Shown piece after piece: positions 32,041 through 44,029 of a stretch of DNA of 64,000 nt. The notes under the pieces are model-generated. The model was not told where the DNA came from. It worked only from the letters and a program-made list of their open reading frames with translations, and did not search any database. The DNA is taken from assembly GCA_015680685.1 (NCBI GenBank), contig MNCI01006084.1:433842-497841 (forward strand), in the 5' to 3' direction. Both the position numbers and the translations under genes were made by a program. This stretch comes from Gnetum montanum (taxonomy: Eukaryota; Streptophyta; Gnetopsida; Gnetales; Gnetaceae). Every line of letters begins with the position of its first letter. Position 1 is the stretch's first letter.

Positions 32041-33351
32041 TTCTTTAAATTTTCTTATTTATTTTACAATATGATTCATACTTTTTCATTTCTTGTGTGT
32101 GTTATCCATCTTGTCAAGTTTTTCATTTAATAAGTGTTCTTCATAATGGTATGAACTGTTTTCCTATTGATTGCTAATGTTTGGTTTTTACCTTTAAGTT
32201 ATGATGTTGATACTAAGGTATGGTTCTTTTGATATGATAAGCAATGAGTCCACTTCATCCATACATCCACCAATTTTATGATCTCTCTTGGCTTGGAAAT
32301 GTACAGTCCCTTTCTAAATAAGAACTGTCAACGAATCGGTGACTGGGCATTTCTCAAACTAAGGAAGGACTCAAGGATTGAAAAGGGTGTGACTTCAAGG
32401 GAACTTGATGCATTTGTGTTGGCCATTCTCTTGGGTTCTTAGATGTTTTATTCTTGATTTTTCTTACCATTTTGATGTTACCCAATTATTAGGAAGCTAA
32501 GCTAATAAAAATAACAAAGTCTTTGCATGGTGTGGTTCTCACGCATAAACACATTAAAAAAAAAAGAGAGAAAGTGAGAATTCAAAGCACACCCCTTAGA
32601 CGAAATAATCATTTGGGCTACAAGCACTGGTTATGAAACTAAAATAAAAATGTTCCCTCTAACTAAGGCCCTTCTCGCTTCCCATTCTCTTCTCCTTCGT
32701 TTTGTCGGAATGATCGTGGCTCTTTGGGAAGGCCTTCTTGTTACTTCAAGAGGATGGATTGGCCGAATGCATTAATGCGAAGTCACTGGATGTGGTTTTT
32801 TTGAGGATGGACTTGGAATAGGATCTGCTAAGTCACATTAATCATTAACTACACAAGGGGCTGTACACCACCTTGTTCTTGGGATTCCATTCCATTCTCT
32901 TCTCTCCATCCTTCTCTCCATTGTTCACCTCATTGTCGGTTGTATCATTAGTGTATATTTTGGTTGATGCATTATGATTCATTTACCCTTGCTAATATAA
33001 AGGCTGTGTTGTGTGTGCAAATGGAAATCATGCAACAACGGATTGGATCTAGAAGGAACACTTGGAATGGAGTGGTGCTAAAGTAGCTATGCAAGGAATG
33101 AGATGGATGGCGCGCTTACGGATAGACAATGAAAGGCGTAATCTTGGCATTGGCAGCAAAAAAACTTCTTTCTCTCTCTCTCTCTTTCTCAACTGCCAAA
33201 TGAGGCCTGATGTCAAATGTATAAAGTGTTCACTCTAGTTATCGTGAACACCAGTTTTGTCTTGTCTTGTAATGATGATCCATTCACATATCATCCCATT
33301 CACCATTAGTTCCATTTGAGTCAATAATCCCATACCATTCCAATATTTTGT
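32041..33351 (+). other. Element C spacer
   Basis: Non-coding. Contains the conserved block at 32519-32541 followed by AATTCAAAGCACACCCCTT at 32579-32597, a CT microsatellite at about 33171-33187, and no ORF3. A TATAAA-like word near 32996 has no palindromes beside it. Confidence 0.6.
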
Positions 33352-33352
33352 A

Positions 33353-33391
33353 AGGAACTCAAGGATGAGTTTTTATTCAATCATGGGGGTA
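33353..33391 (+). other. Element C polypurine tract
   Basis: GGAACTCAAGGATGAGTTTT then TCATGGGGGTA ends directly at the 3' LTR start (33392). Confidence 0.8.
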
Positions 33392-34201
33392 TGATGGGAT
33401 ACGATATCACATGGGCCATGATATTGCGTCTTCCCCTGCGATATCGCGTATGCGATATCGCAATGCGTTGCCAAATGTATAAATAAGAGGTGGCTCTCCC
33501 TTGTTTTGAATTCTAGGCCTAGACCATAGTGAAACTCTGGTAGTTTTACCTCTCCAGAGGTAGAATAATTTCCATGTGCCCGCAGTAGGAGCTCCAAAGT
33601 GAACGGATCTTTATTCGAGAAAATATTGTACCTAAACACATGTTTGTGTACGGAAATAAAGACGAACTTCTTGGATAAACCTTGCAGTGCATGGAATAGG
33701 CTAAATAGGATTTTACTTATTGTTATTTACCATTAATTATTTATATGCTTTATTAGTCATTAAATCTTTCTCAACCCTTCTCTCATAGTTAAGTGCATTC
33801 AGTACGATCGCTTCGAGCACATGCATTATGCTTGGTGATCTCAGTAATGAAAAGCATTTGGTAACCAAGGTTGCATTGGTTCAGGGTGTGAACTGTAAGT
33901 GGGAACAGATACTAATGCTAGGCTAACTAAGACTTAGTTAGTTAAAATTAGTTACTTAGCCTCTTCACCCTTCACCTTATCAACATAGGAGATAAAACAG
34001 AAAAGATATAAAAATCACATACCTCAGACCTACTTAACCATACAACCGTGACAAATACAAGTAAGTCTGGGAAGACAATGAATGATTAACCTTAAGTGTT
34101 CCATAAGGCGTGTAGGCACTTAGTCTACGGAGTTCAACCAGATCGTGCGTGTAACGCTTATATTCGTATGGTTGAGTGTAGGGGTACCTCGCCACTCATC
34201 A
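33392..34201 (+). repeat. Element C 3' LTR, 810 bp
   Basis: TGATGGGATACGATATC to CCACTCATCA, then the CTTAC duplication. It contains about 165 bp (about 33853-34017) absent from the assembled 5' copy. Confidence 0.92.
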
Positions 34202-34971
34202 CTTACCGAAACTATTTGAGTTTGTTTCTGTAAATTTAGACTTAGCAACTAGAAGTATGAATGCCTACAGTGTAGTNGTAAATTTAGACTTAGCAACTAG
34301 AAGTATGAATGCCTACAGTGTAGTGTGAACTAATTAAAAACATCTTTATTCGAGCATTTTGTACTTGGACACAAGTGTGACTAGAAATATAGGTCAAGCT
34401 ATTTTTCACTATTGCAACATTCTCCTAGATTTACTATTACACTTAGAATAATTTTTTTACTATTTCCTAGCTTAATGATTTACTTTTCTAAAGCACTTTA
34501 CTTTTTCATGTTCATGTTAAGTGGAATGAGTATGACTAATCTTGAGCACCTAAGTGTAATTTCTTGGTAACCTAATAATGCTATCACTTGGTACACCTAG
34601 TAGTGGTACACTTGGTATCCTAGTGGCAGTTACACAAAGCCCAAGATATGTATAGAAGATTAGGAATGGATACTCATCACACTAGGCAAGACTAGAATTA
34701 TTATTTGTTTTACTTAGTTTAGAATTCACCTTTATATTCATCATGTATGCTAGGAGCCAAATGGCTCAAACAACATTACTTATCTCATACCTCACGAAGA
34801 GCTAAACCATATAGTCTAATTTCACTAAGCTCCATGTGGGAAGATGATGATCATGAACTTAAACCAATTACTAGCATAATCACACTGCCTCATCCATGGA
34901 TTACAATCTGGTCACACGTGAAACACTTGTGACTTGTATGGTTGGGTGTTATATTACTCCATCGCTCATCA
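34202..34971 (+). repeat. Element A 3' LTR, second part
   Basis: Starts with the CTTAC duplication and CCGAAACT, collinear with 4365-5084, and ends CTCATCA at 34971. A 47-bp stretch is repeated across an N at 34277 (34230-34276 and 34278-34324), an unmerged contig overlap. What follows is LINE sequence, not a second internal region. Confidence 0.88.
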
Positions 34972-37027
34972 TTAGTGCCATTTTTGAATATAGCTTTACT
35001 AGTTTTTCAATGTTGATTTAAACCTTGTTCCATTGTTGAATTTAATGTGTACCAGTTTTCTCTATGAATAACAGACCTTGCTCACTTTAATAATTTTACA
35101 TATAAACTATTTGAATATATAGCTTTTTAAGATGCTAGCTTTTTAACACCCTTGTTAACTTCCTTAAGAGTAAATTGGAGAAGTGCTTGTAATACAATAG
35201 TAGTAGAATTATCATCATGCCTTATAAATAGCTTATTGTAAAATGAACAAATATCTTCAAAAAATTTTAAACAATGAAGAAGCTTTATGAAAAAAGCATT
35301 GCCAAAACTGTCTAGGTTTCTTTTTAATTATGTGAGCAAAATATTCTCATTGTTCTCTAATAAATTTCCTTCTCTTGGTTCTAATCATGCATTTATATGC
35401 CTTAACTAAACTTTGTTTGTGACTCTTATTTGCATTATTAATGTTTTTTCTAGCTTGTATTCAATCCTCATCAAACCAAGTCTTCTAAACACCTTATCAT
35501 TGTGAATGCATAGCTTGCTTAGCTATAGTAAGCAAAATTTATTTAAGCTCCTTATGTCATCTTTCAAAAGCCCATTTATTATATGTTGCATTCATATGTT
35601 TTTTCTTAACGACTAGGGTGAGTCTGTACTAATATTTCTTTCTATTCTTATTTTTTGTTATCTAAGAAACAATTGGAATTTGCAACAAAAACTCAACATG
35701 ATGATGGTAAGACTTCACTAAATCTTCTCCAATTTCCATCTCCTTGATAAAATTAATATCTTCATAAGAATATAAAAGCAAATCAATGTAAGAGTTATCT
35801 TGAGGTCCTATGAAAATAAATGATGAAGATTAAAGAAATCTAGAAACCCCATTATAAATCAGAAGATCAAAATTTTTTGTCCATTCTAATAATGATTGTT
35901 CCATCTTATTAATAGTGTCATCTGCAAAATGTTAGACCTAGTTGTAATCTTCAACAATATCTAAACTACCAACATAATGTTGCCATTAAATAATTTTTGT
36001 TTGCTATTAACCTATCCTTGCATTAAAATCTCCACAAATAAATACAAAGCCTTTTGCTACAAATTCTATAATATATTTACCTAAGAATTGAAAAGGATGA
36101 TTACTAGATAGCTCTATAGAATCATACAATGTAGCATCTCTAGGAGAAAAATAACATAGGGGAAGGAACACACAACCATACTAACATAAGATGTTTAGCC
36201 AACAATATTATTTATGATAATCAATGCTTTCTAAAAGCACACAATTTTCAAGAGATTTTCTCACTAACACTGTAATGCCCTTAGAAGGTCTACCTCTTCA
36301 TCCTACTTTTGTATTCCTTGCAATAAATTTAATAAATCTAGGAACTACAAAATCTACAAAACCAACATTTTTCCAAGTTTTAACAAAACCAAAAATATCA
36401 AAGTTATCAAAAAAGCTAATACTAGTTAAATAAATAACTTTATTTACAATTCCACCATCAATGTTAAGAAATCCACATCTTAAAAGGCCTATATGTTTTT
36501 TAAGTAATTTTTGAAATACTATTTATTTATAATGACTACCATGTTGTTTGCATTTAGGTATGCTACGAAACCCTATTCATGAGCTACCTTAATCTTTTTT
36601 CATTATTCAAACCTTTTTGCAAGTTTCTTTTGAGTAAGATACTCATTTATTCAAATAATTTTTACATTCTTAGTTTGCTTTATGTGGCTTCAATGTCACC
36701 AAACATGCACTCTATCTTCTACATTATGAAACTCATCAATTACATGATGGAGCTTTTCATGTGGTTCACCTAGAATCTTAAAAACTTTATAAATTTTTGG
36801 AGAAGCTATATGCATATACTCTATAAGTTTTCCAACTTTCTTAAATAAATTTTCCTCACTTTCACCCTTTGTCTTTAGGATACCTACAAAACATAAATTT
36901 TTTCTTTTGCTCTCTTTTCTTCTTACTCTTTCAAAGATTTTGTGATTATAGATTTTATCTTTGTCTCTATTCCTTCAAGATTATTTTCATTTTTATTTTG
37001 CTCCACCTTGGCTTCAAGTTTTGCTAA
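34972..37027 (-). pseudogene. LINE: ORF1, endonuclease and start of RT
   Basis: Read on the minus strand from 37027. ORF1 remnant (about 37010-36490): Lys/Glu-rich coiled coil, SPKIYKVF, PHEKLHHVIDEFHNVED and INEYLTQKKLA, similar to L1 ORF1. ORF2 endonuclease (about 36480-35640): GRPSKGITVLVRKSLENCV, AKGFVFICGDFNARIG with the catalytic GDFN motif (about 36070-36020), TINKMEQSLLEWTKNFDLL, and SYIDLLLYSYEDINFIKE. Then a linker with ARKNINNANKS and RTKRRKFIREQ, and the beginning of RT near 35200-35100, TLKEVNKGVKKLAS. Many stops and frame changes. It ends at 34971 against element A, before the catalytic RT motifs. Confidence 0.78.
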
Positions 37028-37775
37028 TGATGAGTGGCTAGGTACCCCTACACTCAACCATACAAATACGAGCATTCACGCACAATCAGGTCAAACTTCG
37101 TAGACGGACTAGTTGTGGTATTTAGATAGTTACATGTTGATCACAATTCACTGTCTTCCCACCTAGACTAGCATTTTCTTTGTCATGTATGGTTTAGTAT
37201 AGAGTGAGGTGTATGATGTGGTCCTAACTAGTGCTACTCCTAGAAATAATGGAAAATAACCTTGTTTAAGCTAATAGGGAATGAGAAGCAAAATCTAAGC
37301 TAGCCTAAGTGTGATTAGCATCCATCCTTAATCATCTAAACACATCTTGGACCTCATGTACTACTTTTGGGATTACCAAGCACATGTTACTTAAGCACTC
37401 CTAAATACACTACTTGGATACCAAGTAGTCACACTTAAATGATCCTGATTAAGTCGTACTCATTCCATGTTTAATAACAGGGATAGTAAAGGAAGGTAAA
37501 GAAATATTAATTAAGAAAGCAATAAATAACAATAATAATTAAGCAATTAAACTAAGTGAATGCTGCAATGATGAAGTAATCTCGATCTTTATTGCCAGTC
37601 ATGTGTGTCCAAGTACATAACACTCGAATAAAGGTTTCATACAATTACAATCATCACACTGCAAGCATGCACTGGGGAAGGAGTTGAGAGGAACTAAAAA
37701 TGAACAAAAAATGCTCTACTTATACACTTACTCTCTTTTTCCTGTGTGCCAAATGTGGTATTTATAGGCTTACAT
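37028..37775 (-). repeat. Truncated LTR of the element C family
   Basis: Plus strand TGATGAGTGGCTAGGTACCC is the reverse complement of the end of a C-type LTR. It continues through U5 and R to TATAAATA on the minus strand (37766-37759) and stops there, so U3 is lost. No primer site or internal region of its own is attached. It faces element E tail to head. Confidence 0.8.
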
Positions 37776-37779
37776 AGAA

Positions 37780-38340
37780 ACCATGATTGAGCAGGTTGTA
37801 AAAGAAGAAGGTGAGTTGAGAAAATGGAAAAGTGCTAAGGAGTATAATTTTGATCCTTCCATCAGAAAAAGGGAGATCTGATTTTGTGATAGTGAGGGTG
37901 AGGCACCACTTCATGAAGTGGTGTAGCAAAAAAAAGCCTTGCCAATTCAAAAATCTATCTAAAACTTTAACTAAGGTTGATAAAATATGAAAATCTTTGG
38001 ATAAAAAATTTCAAACTACTCTAAAAATTAAAGAAGAATCCAAAGAACAAGGTAGTAATCATGATTATAAGAGAAGAAAAGAAGCTGAACATGCCTGCTA
38101 AAGGAGCAAGGTCAAGGCGACGACAATAGAAGAGGTTATGGAGTTAGAATCAAATGTTGATCATGGGTGTAACATTTGCTAATATGAACATCCCAAGGGA
38201 TGTTGCCCCATTGTGTCACACTTATAGGAATCTAGGGTGTATGCTTTGAATCCTAGACTAACATGAAGGCAAGCACCCAAAAGGTTGCCTTATCCTCAAG
38301 ATAACCCAAGGTAGTTCCACCATCAACAACAAGCTTATTA
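37780..38340 (+). pseudogene. Element E gag, C-terminal part
   Basis: Starts within IEQVVKEEGELRK, the segment just before the nucleocapsid region in A, B and C. Then EYNFDPSIRK, a Lys/Glu-rich part, and GCNIC*YEHPKGCCPIVSHL (about 38168-38226), the C-x2-C...CCP...H motif with one stop inside. YALNPRL follows. Capsid core missing. Confidence 0.78.
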
Positions 38341-38354
38341 TCCAAGTGGTGTCA

Positions 38355-38740
38355 ACCCACGCAAGGCTTTTCTTGATTCAGGTTTTGGTGTCAACCTAAT
38401 TTCCCATGAAATGTACAATGCTTGGAACCTGCATCCTCTCAAGAAGAGAAACATTCATTTAGAATTGATACATTAGTCCATCATTTTTTTCCTAGGACTA
38501 GTGGAGGACATTGTAACCACTCTCTATGGGTGATCATATCCTGCCAATTTCCTAGTGATCAAAGTTGACAATTGCAAGGAGGACTTTCCAATCATTATGG
38601 AAAGGGCTTGGTTGATGACTATTAATGCATGAATGGACATCAAATATCTTTCCCTAGAGGTTTTCAAGGAAAATACATTTGGAAAGATCAAGAAGAAGTG
38701 AGTTCCATGCATCGTGTATAGTGATATAGGGTGCAATTGT
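38355..38740 (+). pseudogene. Element E protease
   Basis: ARKAFLDSGFGVNLISHEMY (catalytic D-S-G), LHPLKKRNIHLELI, GLVEDIVTTLYG, SYPANFLVIKVDNCKEDFPI, and VPCIVYSDIGCNCV. The upstream flap-side sequence present in B and C (VTNWIKV) is missing, so about 200 bp were deleted before it. Confidence 0.8.
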
Positions 38741-38989
38741 GTGCAAAATCTCTGATCTATTAAAAGAACATCAATCAGAGCATGTAGATAATATGTAGAT
38801 GAATTTACAATTCAAAAATTTTTGTATTAAATAGCCATAAAATAGGAGGGCACCTAGTGGCTGATAGCTGATTCTGAACACAACACACTTTGCATGGAAC
38901 CTACCAAGAGCCTAACATATGCCTATGTTGAAGGCATGAATGAATTGGAGTAAGTTCATCACCAACTCTTTAATGATGAATTTGATGAT

Positions 38990-40510
38990 ACCAATTGGAA
39001 AGAGTTGAACATCCCTAACAACTTTAAACAAGAGCCCTTAGAGTTGAAAACTCTACTTACTAGCATGAAATATGCATTTCTAAAAAATGACAAGCTAATA
39101 ATAATCAAGGCCAATTTTTCTCCTAAGAAAAAAAGGATGATGTTGAAGGTGGTCAAAAAATGGCCAACAATATTTGCTTGGTCATATTCTAAATTTATAA
39201 GGATTGATCCTAGGATATGTCAGCATCACATCTATACCAATCTAGCCATGAAGCTAAAGAGGTAGTCGTAGTAACGGCTAAACCCCAAATTGAAGTAGAT
39301 AGTCAAAGAGAAAATTAAACAACTCCTCAAGATGGGGTTCATCAATCCAATTACGGATAGCCATTGGGTTAGCCCACTTATAATTATGCCAAAGAAATAT
39401 GGAAAGTGGTAGATTTGTATTAATTTCAGACTATTGAACATGGAAACATTAAAAGATCATTTTCTATTACCATTTGTGGACCAAGTGTTGGACACTATTT
39501 TTGGGCACTACTAATATAGATTTATATATGGTTATAGTGGATATAATCAAATTTATATCGTGCTCGATGATTAGGCCAAAACAATATTCACAAGTCCCTA
39601 GATGACTTTTACATATCATAAGATGCCCTTTTGTCTATGTAATGCCCCTAAAACTTTCCAATGCCTTCCCTTAAACATTTAATAGCAGCAAATTGGTAGT
39701 AGGGTGAAACTCTTCATGGATGACTTCTCCACCTATTGCACTAAATTTGAGTGAGCCATGGACTACCTTGAGAAAGTGCTTAAAAGGTGCATAGAGACTA
39801 ATCTTCAACTTAATTGGTAAAAGAGCTATCTCATGGTCCAAGAGGGAATTGTGTTTGGGCACAAAATTTCTCAAGCATAGATTGAGATGGATTCTAAAAA
39901 GATTCAGGTCATCCAAGGAATAACTTGCCAACCAGAAATCATTAAAGATGTCTAGTCATTCCTTGAATACATTAGCTACTACTAGTGATTCATAGAGAAT
40001 TTCTCTAAGATCACAAAACCATTGGTTAAGCTCATAAAGAAAGATGCTCTATTCATATGGACCAAGAAATGTGAAAAGGCATTTCAATAGCTTAAGGAGA
40101 AGCTTGTAGAGACTTTAATTCTATAAGTACCTAATTTGTCTTGTTCATTTCACATCATGATAGATGTATCAAATTATTCCTTGGGAGTTATGCTTATGCA
40201 GTTGGATGATCAAAAATGTCCATATTACATCCACTATGAAAGCCAAAGCATTTTGGGTGCATAGCTCAATTACACCACAATAGAAAAAGAACTTATGGCA
40301 ATGATATATGCTTTGGAGAAGTTCAAGCACTATGTGCTTGGATATAAGATGTTTTTGCCCATTGACCACAGTGCCATTCACTTCCTAATGAATGAAATAA
40401 TGGTGAGCCCTTGTGTCATATGGTGGCTAGTGATCTTATAGGAGTTTGATCTTACAAGGTAGATCAAAAGGGGATTGAGAATGTGGCCACTAATCTCTTG
40501 TCTCAGTTAT
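38990..40510 (+). pseudogene. Element E reverse transcriptase and RNase H
   Basis: Pre-RT frame 39005-39265 (MKYAFLKNDKLIIIKANFS). RT: WVSPLIIMPKKYGKW, GYSGYNQIYIVLDD*AKT (TAG at 39572-39574), FTSP*MTF, KMPFCLCNAPKTFQ, and catalytic LFMDDFSTY at about 39712-39738. Thumb: FIENFSKITKPLVKLIKKDA. RNase H: IMIDVSNYSLGVMLMQLDDQ, EKELMAMIYALEKFKHYVLG and IDHSAIHFLMN. Two ambers fall on the same codons as in B. Confidence 0.87.
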
Positions 40511-40559
40511 GATGGAACAACAGAGAGGATATGAACCCATTCTTTGATCAATTTCCTAA

Positions 40560-41962
40560 TGAACTCCTCTTTGCTAGTGCAATAATTAAACAACTACTTA
40601 CAAAACCAAAATGGTATGATGGCATCCTCACTTATCTTCTCACTCAAGAGATGCAATAAGAGTTAGACCACTAGAAGAAACAAAAGTTTCTTAATAAGAC
40701 AAAACACTTCATGGAGATTAATGGATACCTTTACAAGGTGTATACCAATGGCTTGATTCATTGGTGTGTTCTTGATGCTGACTAACTATGCATTCTCCAA
40801 GACACTCACAAAGGTCTTTGTGGAGACCATTTTGCAGGGAGATGCATAATCATTAAAAGCCTAATGACAGGGTACTATTGGCCAACAATCTTTAAGGATG
40901 CCCACTAATTCATCTACTCTTGTAAATACTATCAATGAGATGGTGGGATAACTGCTTGAATGGAAGGACCTCAGTAGTGGATCCAACCACTAAAACCCTT
41001 TAACATTTAGGGCATAGACTTCATGGGTCCCATCACATCCATGTCAAATGGAAAGATGTACATAATAGTCGTTGTTGACTATTGTATGAAATGAGCAAAA
41101 GCAATAGCTATCACCAACTATACATCTTCCACTGCTACATAGTTTGTACAACAAAATATTGTAAATAGATTTTGAGTACCACATGCAATAATTTTTGATA
41201 ATGGTGCTCATTTTACATGTACTACTTTTCACAAGGTTATGTAACACCTAGGGGTTGAACATAAATTAACAACACACTACCACCCCTAAGCCAACAAGCA
41301 AGCAAATGTTACAAATAGGGGAATTACAAAAATGTTAACAAGAACAATTAGTAAATATACTAGAGACTAGAGCATAAAATTTAATTATGTCTTTTGGGCA
41401 TATTTCTCAACATGGAAACTCCCTATAGGCTACTCTCCCTATTTACTAGTGTATAGAAAATTACCAACTCTTCCAATTCAATCCAAGTTCTATGTACTTT
41501 CAACAACTTGTGACCTAGACCATGACCTGGGCCTAGCACAAAAAGAGAGATTGATCAACCCTAACATGCTAGATGAGAATTGATTGATGGCCTTATTCTT
41601 AAATGAAGTGCACAAAACATTCAGTAAACAACACCATGACCTTAGGATGAAGAAAGTGAAATTTCAACCTAGAGACAAGGTCCTCTACTCAAACCCCACA
41701 CATGTACCTCAACAAACTAAGTTCCAAATGTTGTGGGAAGTGCCTTATGTCATTTGTAAAACCTTTCCTTTGAGGGCCATGTTGATCTACAAGCCTGAGA
41801 GCCCTAACAAAAAGCAACTAGTCAACACACAACAAGTTAAATCTTTCCATGAGTCTAACCAAGCCACTGAAATCAATGCCTTGTTGGATGGACAACCTTG
41901 CATAATCCTTTGGATCTCCTCCTATCAACTTAGTTTTGGGGGAGATGGCCATCACTGCTAAT
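40560..41962 (+). pseudogene. Element E integrase
   Basis: Zinc region THKGLCGDHFAG, YYWPTIFKDAH and CKYY (second Cys of the CC pair replaced). Core: IIVVVDYCMK (first Asp), IIFDNGAHFT (second Asp), HYHP then QANVTNRGI, where the catalytic Glu of GQAEVTNR is Asn. C-terminal part 41584-41961 is open: HHDLRMKKVKFQPRDKVLY, TKFQMLWEVPYVICKTFPLR. Ends FGGDGHHC with a stop at about 41962. Confidence 0.85.
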
Positions 41963-41984
41963 CTACTAAGTTGCTTCTCAATTT

Positions 41985-42125
41985 CTCTACTTTTTATTTT
42001 ACACTTTCTTTGTTTTTATTTCTTTTTGTTTTACACTTCATTATTTTTCCAATTTTTGTTTTACAGCATCATTAGTATGTTTTATTTTTCTTGAATATTT
42101 TATGATTTCTTTTATATTTTACTTT
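41985..42125 (+). repeat. T-rich array after pol, element E
   Basis: TTTTTATTTTACACTTTCTTTG-like imperfect units following the pol stop, as in C and A. Confidence 0.7.
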
Positions 42126-43440
42126 ATTTTGGTGTGATTTTTTCTTATTTTCTAATAAAAGTGCTTTGTTGCCAATAGGACTTAATGGTGTTGTAGCTAT
42201 TTACTAACAGTGGTTTGTACCTAATTTTTTTGATTGCTAATGTCTAGTTTCTATTTTTGAATTTTGATGACCAATGACTAAGACAAGTTTCTTTTTCATG
42301 GAATAGGTAGTGAGTTAACATCATTCACCCATCCACCAACTCTATTATTTTCCTAGTTTTGGAAGTCTTAGGGTCCTTTTTCATTGATAAAACTTTAACA
42401 AACTTGTGACCTTATTAGTTTCCAAACTTGAGAAAGATTCAGAGGTTTAAATAGGGTGTAACTTCAAGGGAATTCAATACTCATTATGCCTCTCTACTTA
42501 CTTGAGTGCATGTGTGTTTTTATGGATTTCTTACCACTTCATGTCAGCCAATAACAGGAAGTTAAATAAGTCTTTGCATGGTGTGATTCCCATCCAAAAA
42601 TTCATAAAAACATACAATACCAAAAAGAACATGATGGGAATTCAAGCACACCCCTTAGATAAAATAAACAGGCTACAAGCACTAGTTATGGGACTAGAAA
42701 GATATTTTACCTATGCCTGAATGTCCCCTCTAACTAAGGCCCTTTCTCACTTCTTACTTCTCTTTTATTCTCAAATAAGAAATGGTGGTTATCCATGGGA
42801 GGATTTTTGTGTGTTGAAGGGATGGACCAGTCTTGGAGTGGTGATGCAAAGTCATTCAAAGTGGTTGATTTTGATTTGGACTAAGAATGGACTTTATCAG
42901 GTCATTTAACCATGAAATTCATAAGGGACTTCATGTGACCATGATTGGGAAATCCATTTCACTATTTATCTCATCCATAAATGCTTTCCATAACTCATCT
43001 CATTGCCAGTTTCCATGTTTTTGTTCAATGTCTTAGTTTAATGTGTTGAAATTCTTGGGTAGATTTTTCTGGATTCGGTCCTTAACTTTTTATAACCATT
43101 AATCATTTATGGGGCCCACGAACTCCTTAGTTGAGGTTATGTAAGAGCAAAAAAGGCATAAGTATAATATGGGGAGGACATACTTTCATAGCTTTTGGTT
43201 GGGTTTGTTAAGTTCTTTATCCTTAGGCATTTTGGCAATCAAATCTTTTGCATTTCCCATTGGTTGCATCCAACTGTGTGCTCCTTAAGGCATTTCTCTA
43301 ATCATTCTTCATCTTTTGAGAAATATTAATCCCTCTTCATGTATCTCATTATGTTTTTAGCTTTTTAGGCTTCCATTTGACCCCAATTTCATTCAAAAAC
43401 TCCTTGAATTTCTTGAATTTTAACTTGGTCAATGGTGGTC
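42126..43440 (+). other. Element E spacer
   Basis: Non-coding. Holds the conserved block at 42570-42592 (CTTTGCATGGTGTGATTC core) and AATTCAAGCACACCCCTT at 42634-42657. GGGGCCCACGAACTCCTTAG at about 43111 is shared in inverted form with B and F spacers (GAGTTTGTGGGCCC-like and GAGTTCGTGGATCCC). Short frames 42502-42909 are not conserved. Confidence 0.6.
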
Positions 43441-43449
43441 AATAGCCAC

Positions 43450-43538
43450 GTCGACTAGGCCCAGTTGATGCAGCTAAGCATGTCAACTACGCGCTGTCAA
43501 TGAGGCCTAGTCAATGCATGGGAAAAATTCTATAAATA
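43450..43538 (+). promoter_or_regulatory. Internal promoter-like module of element E
   Basis: GTCGAC (43450-43455), then GTTGATGC, GTCAACTACGC, GTCAATG and TCAATGCATG words, and TATAAATA at 43531-43538. This is the same TATA octamer as in the LTRs. A G5 run (43702-43706) and ORF3 follow. Confidence 0.55.
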
Positions 43539-44029
43539 GTGCTCATCACTTAGAAATTTTTTGCCATTTTCTTCAAGTGTAAGGGGATCTTTTATAATTT
43601 GTTAGACCTCAAAACCTTCCAAAGCCTATAACTTTCAAACCATTTGTCTGATTCACTCCATTCTTTAGCCCTGCAACTTCTGGAGATATGCTTTATGTCA
43701 TGGGGGCCACAAACCTTAGGGTTTCTGATAGAAAATTTTTTAGAATTTTTCTAACTCCCCCATGGGTTTAATGAATAAAATAATATTAAATCATCAACCT
43801 ATGAGAGTTAAACTCTTTCAACACACTACAATAGCCTATCTAATTAAATAATATTAAAATAATCAAACTAGCCATGATCACAACTTAGCTAAGTGTAACT
43901 ACCCCAAGGGATAAGGTATTTCAAATGTTTCAAAGTTATACATTAAGTGCTAATACTTGTTCATGTTGTGATTACAAATGGCACTTAGACTGAAACACTT
44001 GTATGAACAAGGACCATCTCAACTAAGAG

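Larger units (their letters stand above)
27697..34201 (+). mobile_element. Element C: gag-protease-only Ty3/gypsy element, 6.5 kb
   Basis: Sits inside the 3' LTR of A with a perfect CTTAC duplication. Order: 5' LTR, tRNA-Asp primer site, gag, protease, in-frame fusion to the last residues of pol, T-rich array, spacer, polypurine tract, 3' LTR. RT, RNase H, integrase and ORF3 are all missing. It must have moved with proteins from a relative such as B. LTRs differ at about 25 of 290 positions compared by eye, so the insertion is old. Confidence 0.9.
4191..34971 (+). mobile_element. Element A: Ty3/gypsy (Athila/Tat-like), pol-deleted, host of two nested insertions
   Basis: LTRs share the start TGATAAGATGAATTTT and ends in CTCATCA or CTTATCA. 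After removing B (8501-21709) and C (27697-34201) about 11 kb remain, in the order 5' LTR, primer site, gag, protease, short unique frame, T-rich array, spacer, internal promoter-like module, ORF3, polypurine tract, 3' LTR. RT, RNase H and integrase are absent, so A could only have moved with enzymes supplied in trans. The 5-bp flanks (CTTGG left, TTAGT right) do not match, so a target duplication is not supported for this element. Confidence 0.85.

Noticed and set aside
31870-32130. Phe/Thr-rich open frames through the T-rich array
   Set aside because: Low-complexity translation of TTTTTGTTTTACAC repeats; not conserved in A or E.
34972-34990. TTAGTGCCATT after the A 3' LTR looks like a primer site, which would make it a 5' LTR
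   Set aside because: Only 11 bases match, and the same bases fit the LINE reading frame AIFKNG on the minus strand that continues to the right.
42502-42909. Two consecutive plus-strand frames in the E spacer
   Set aside because: The corresponding spacers of B, C and F have no matching frame.
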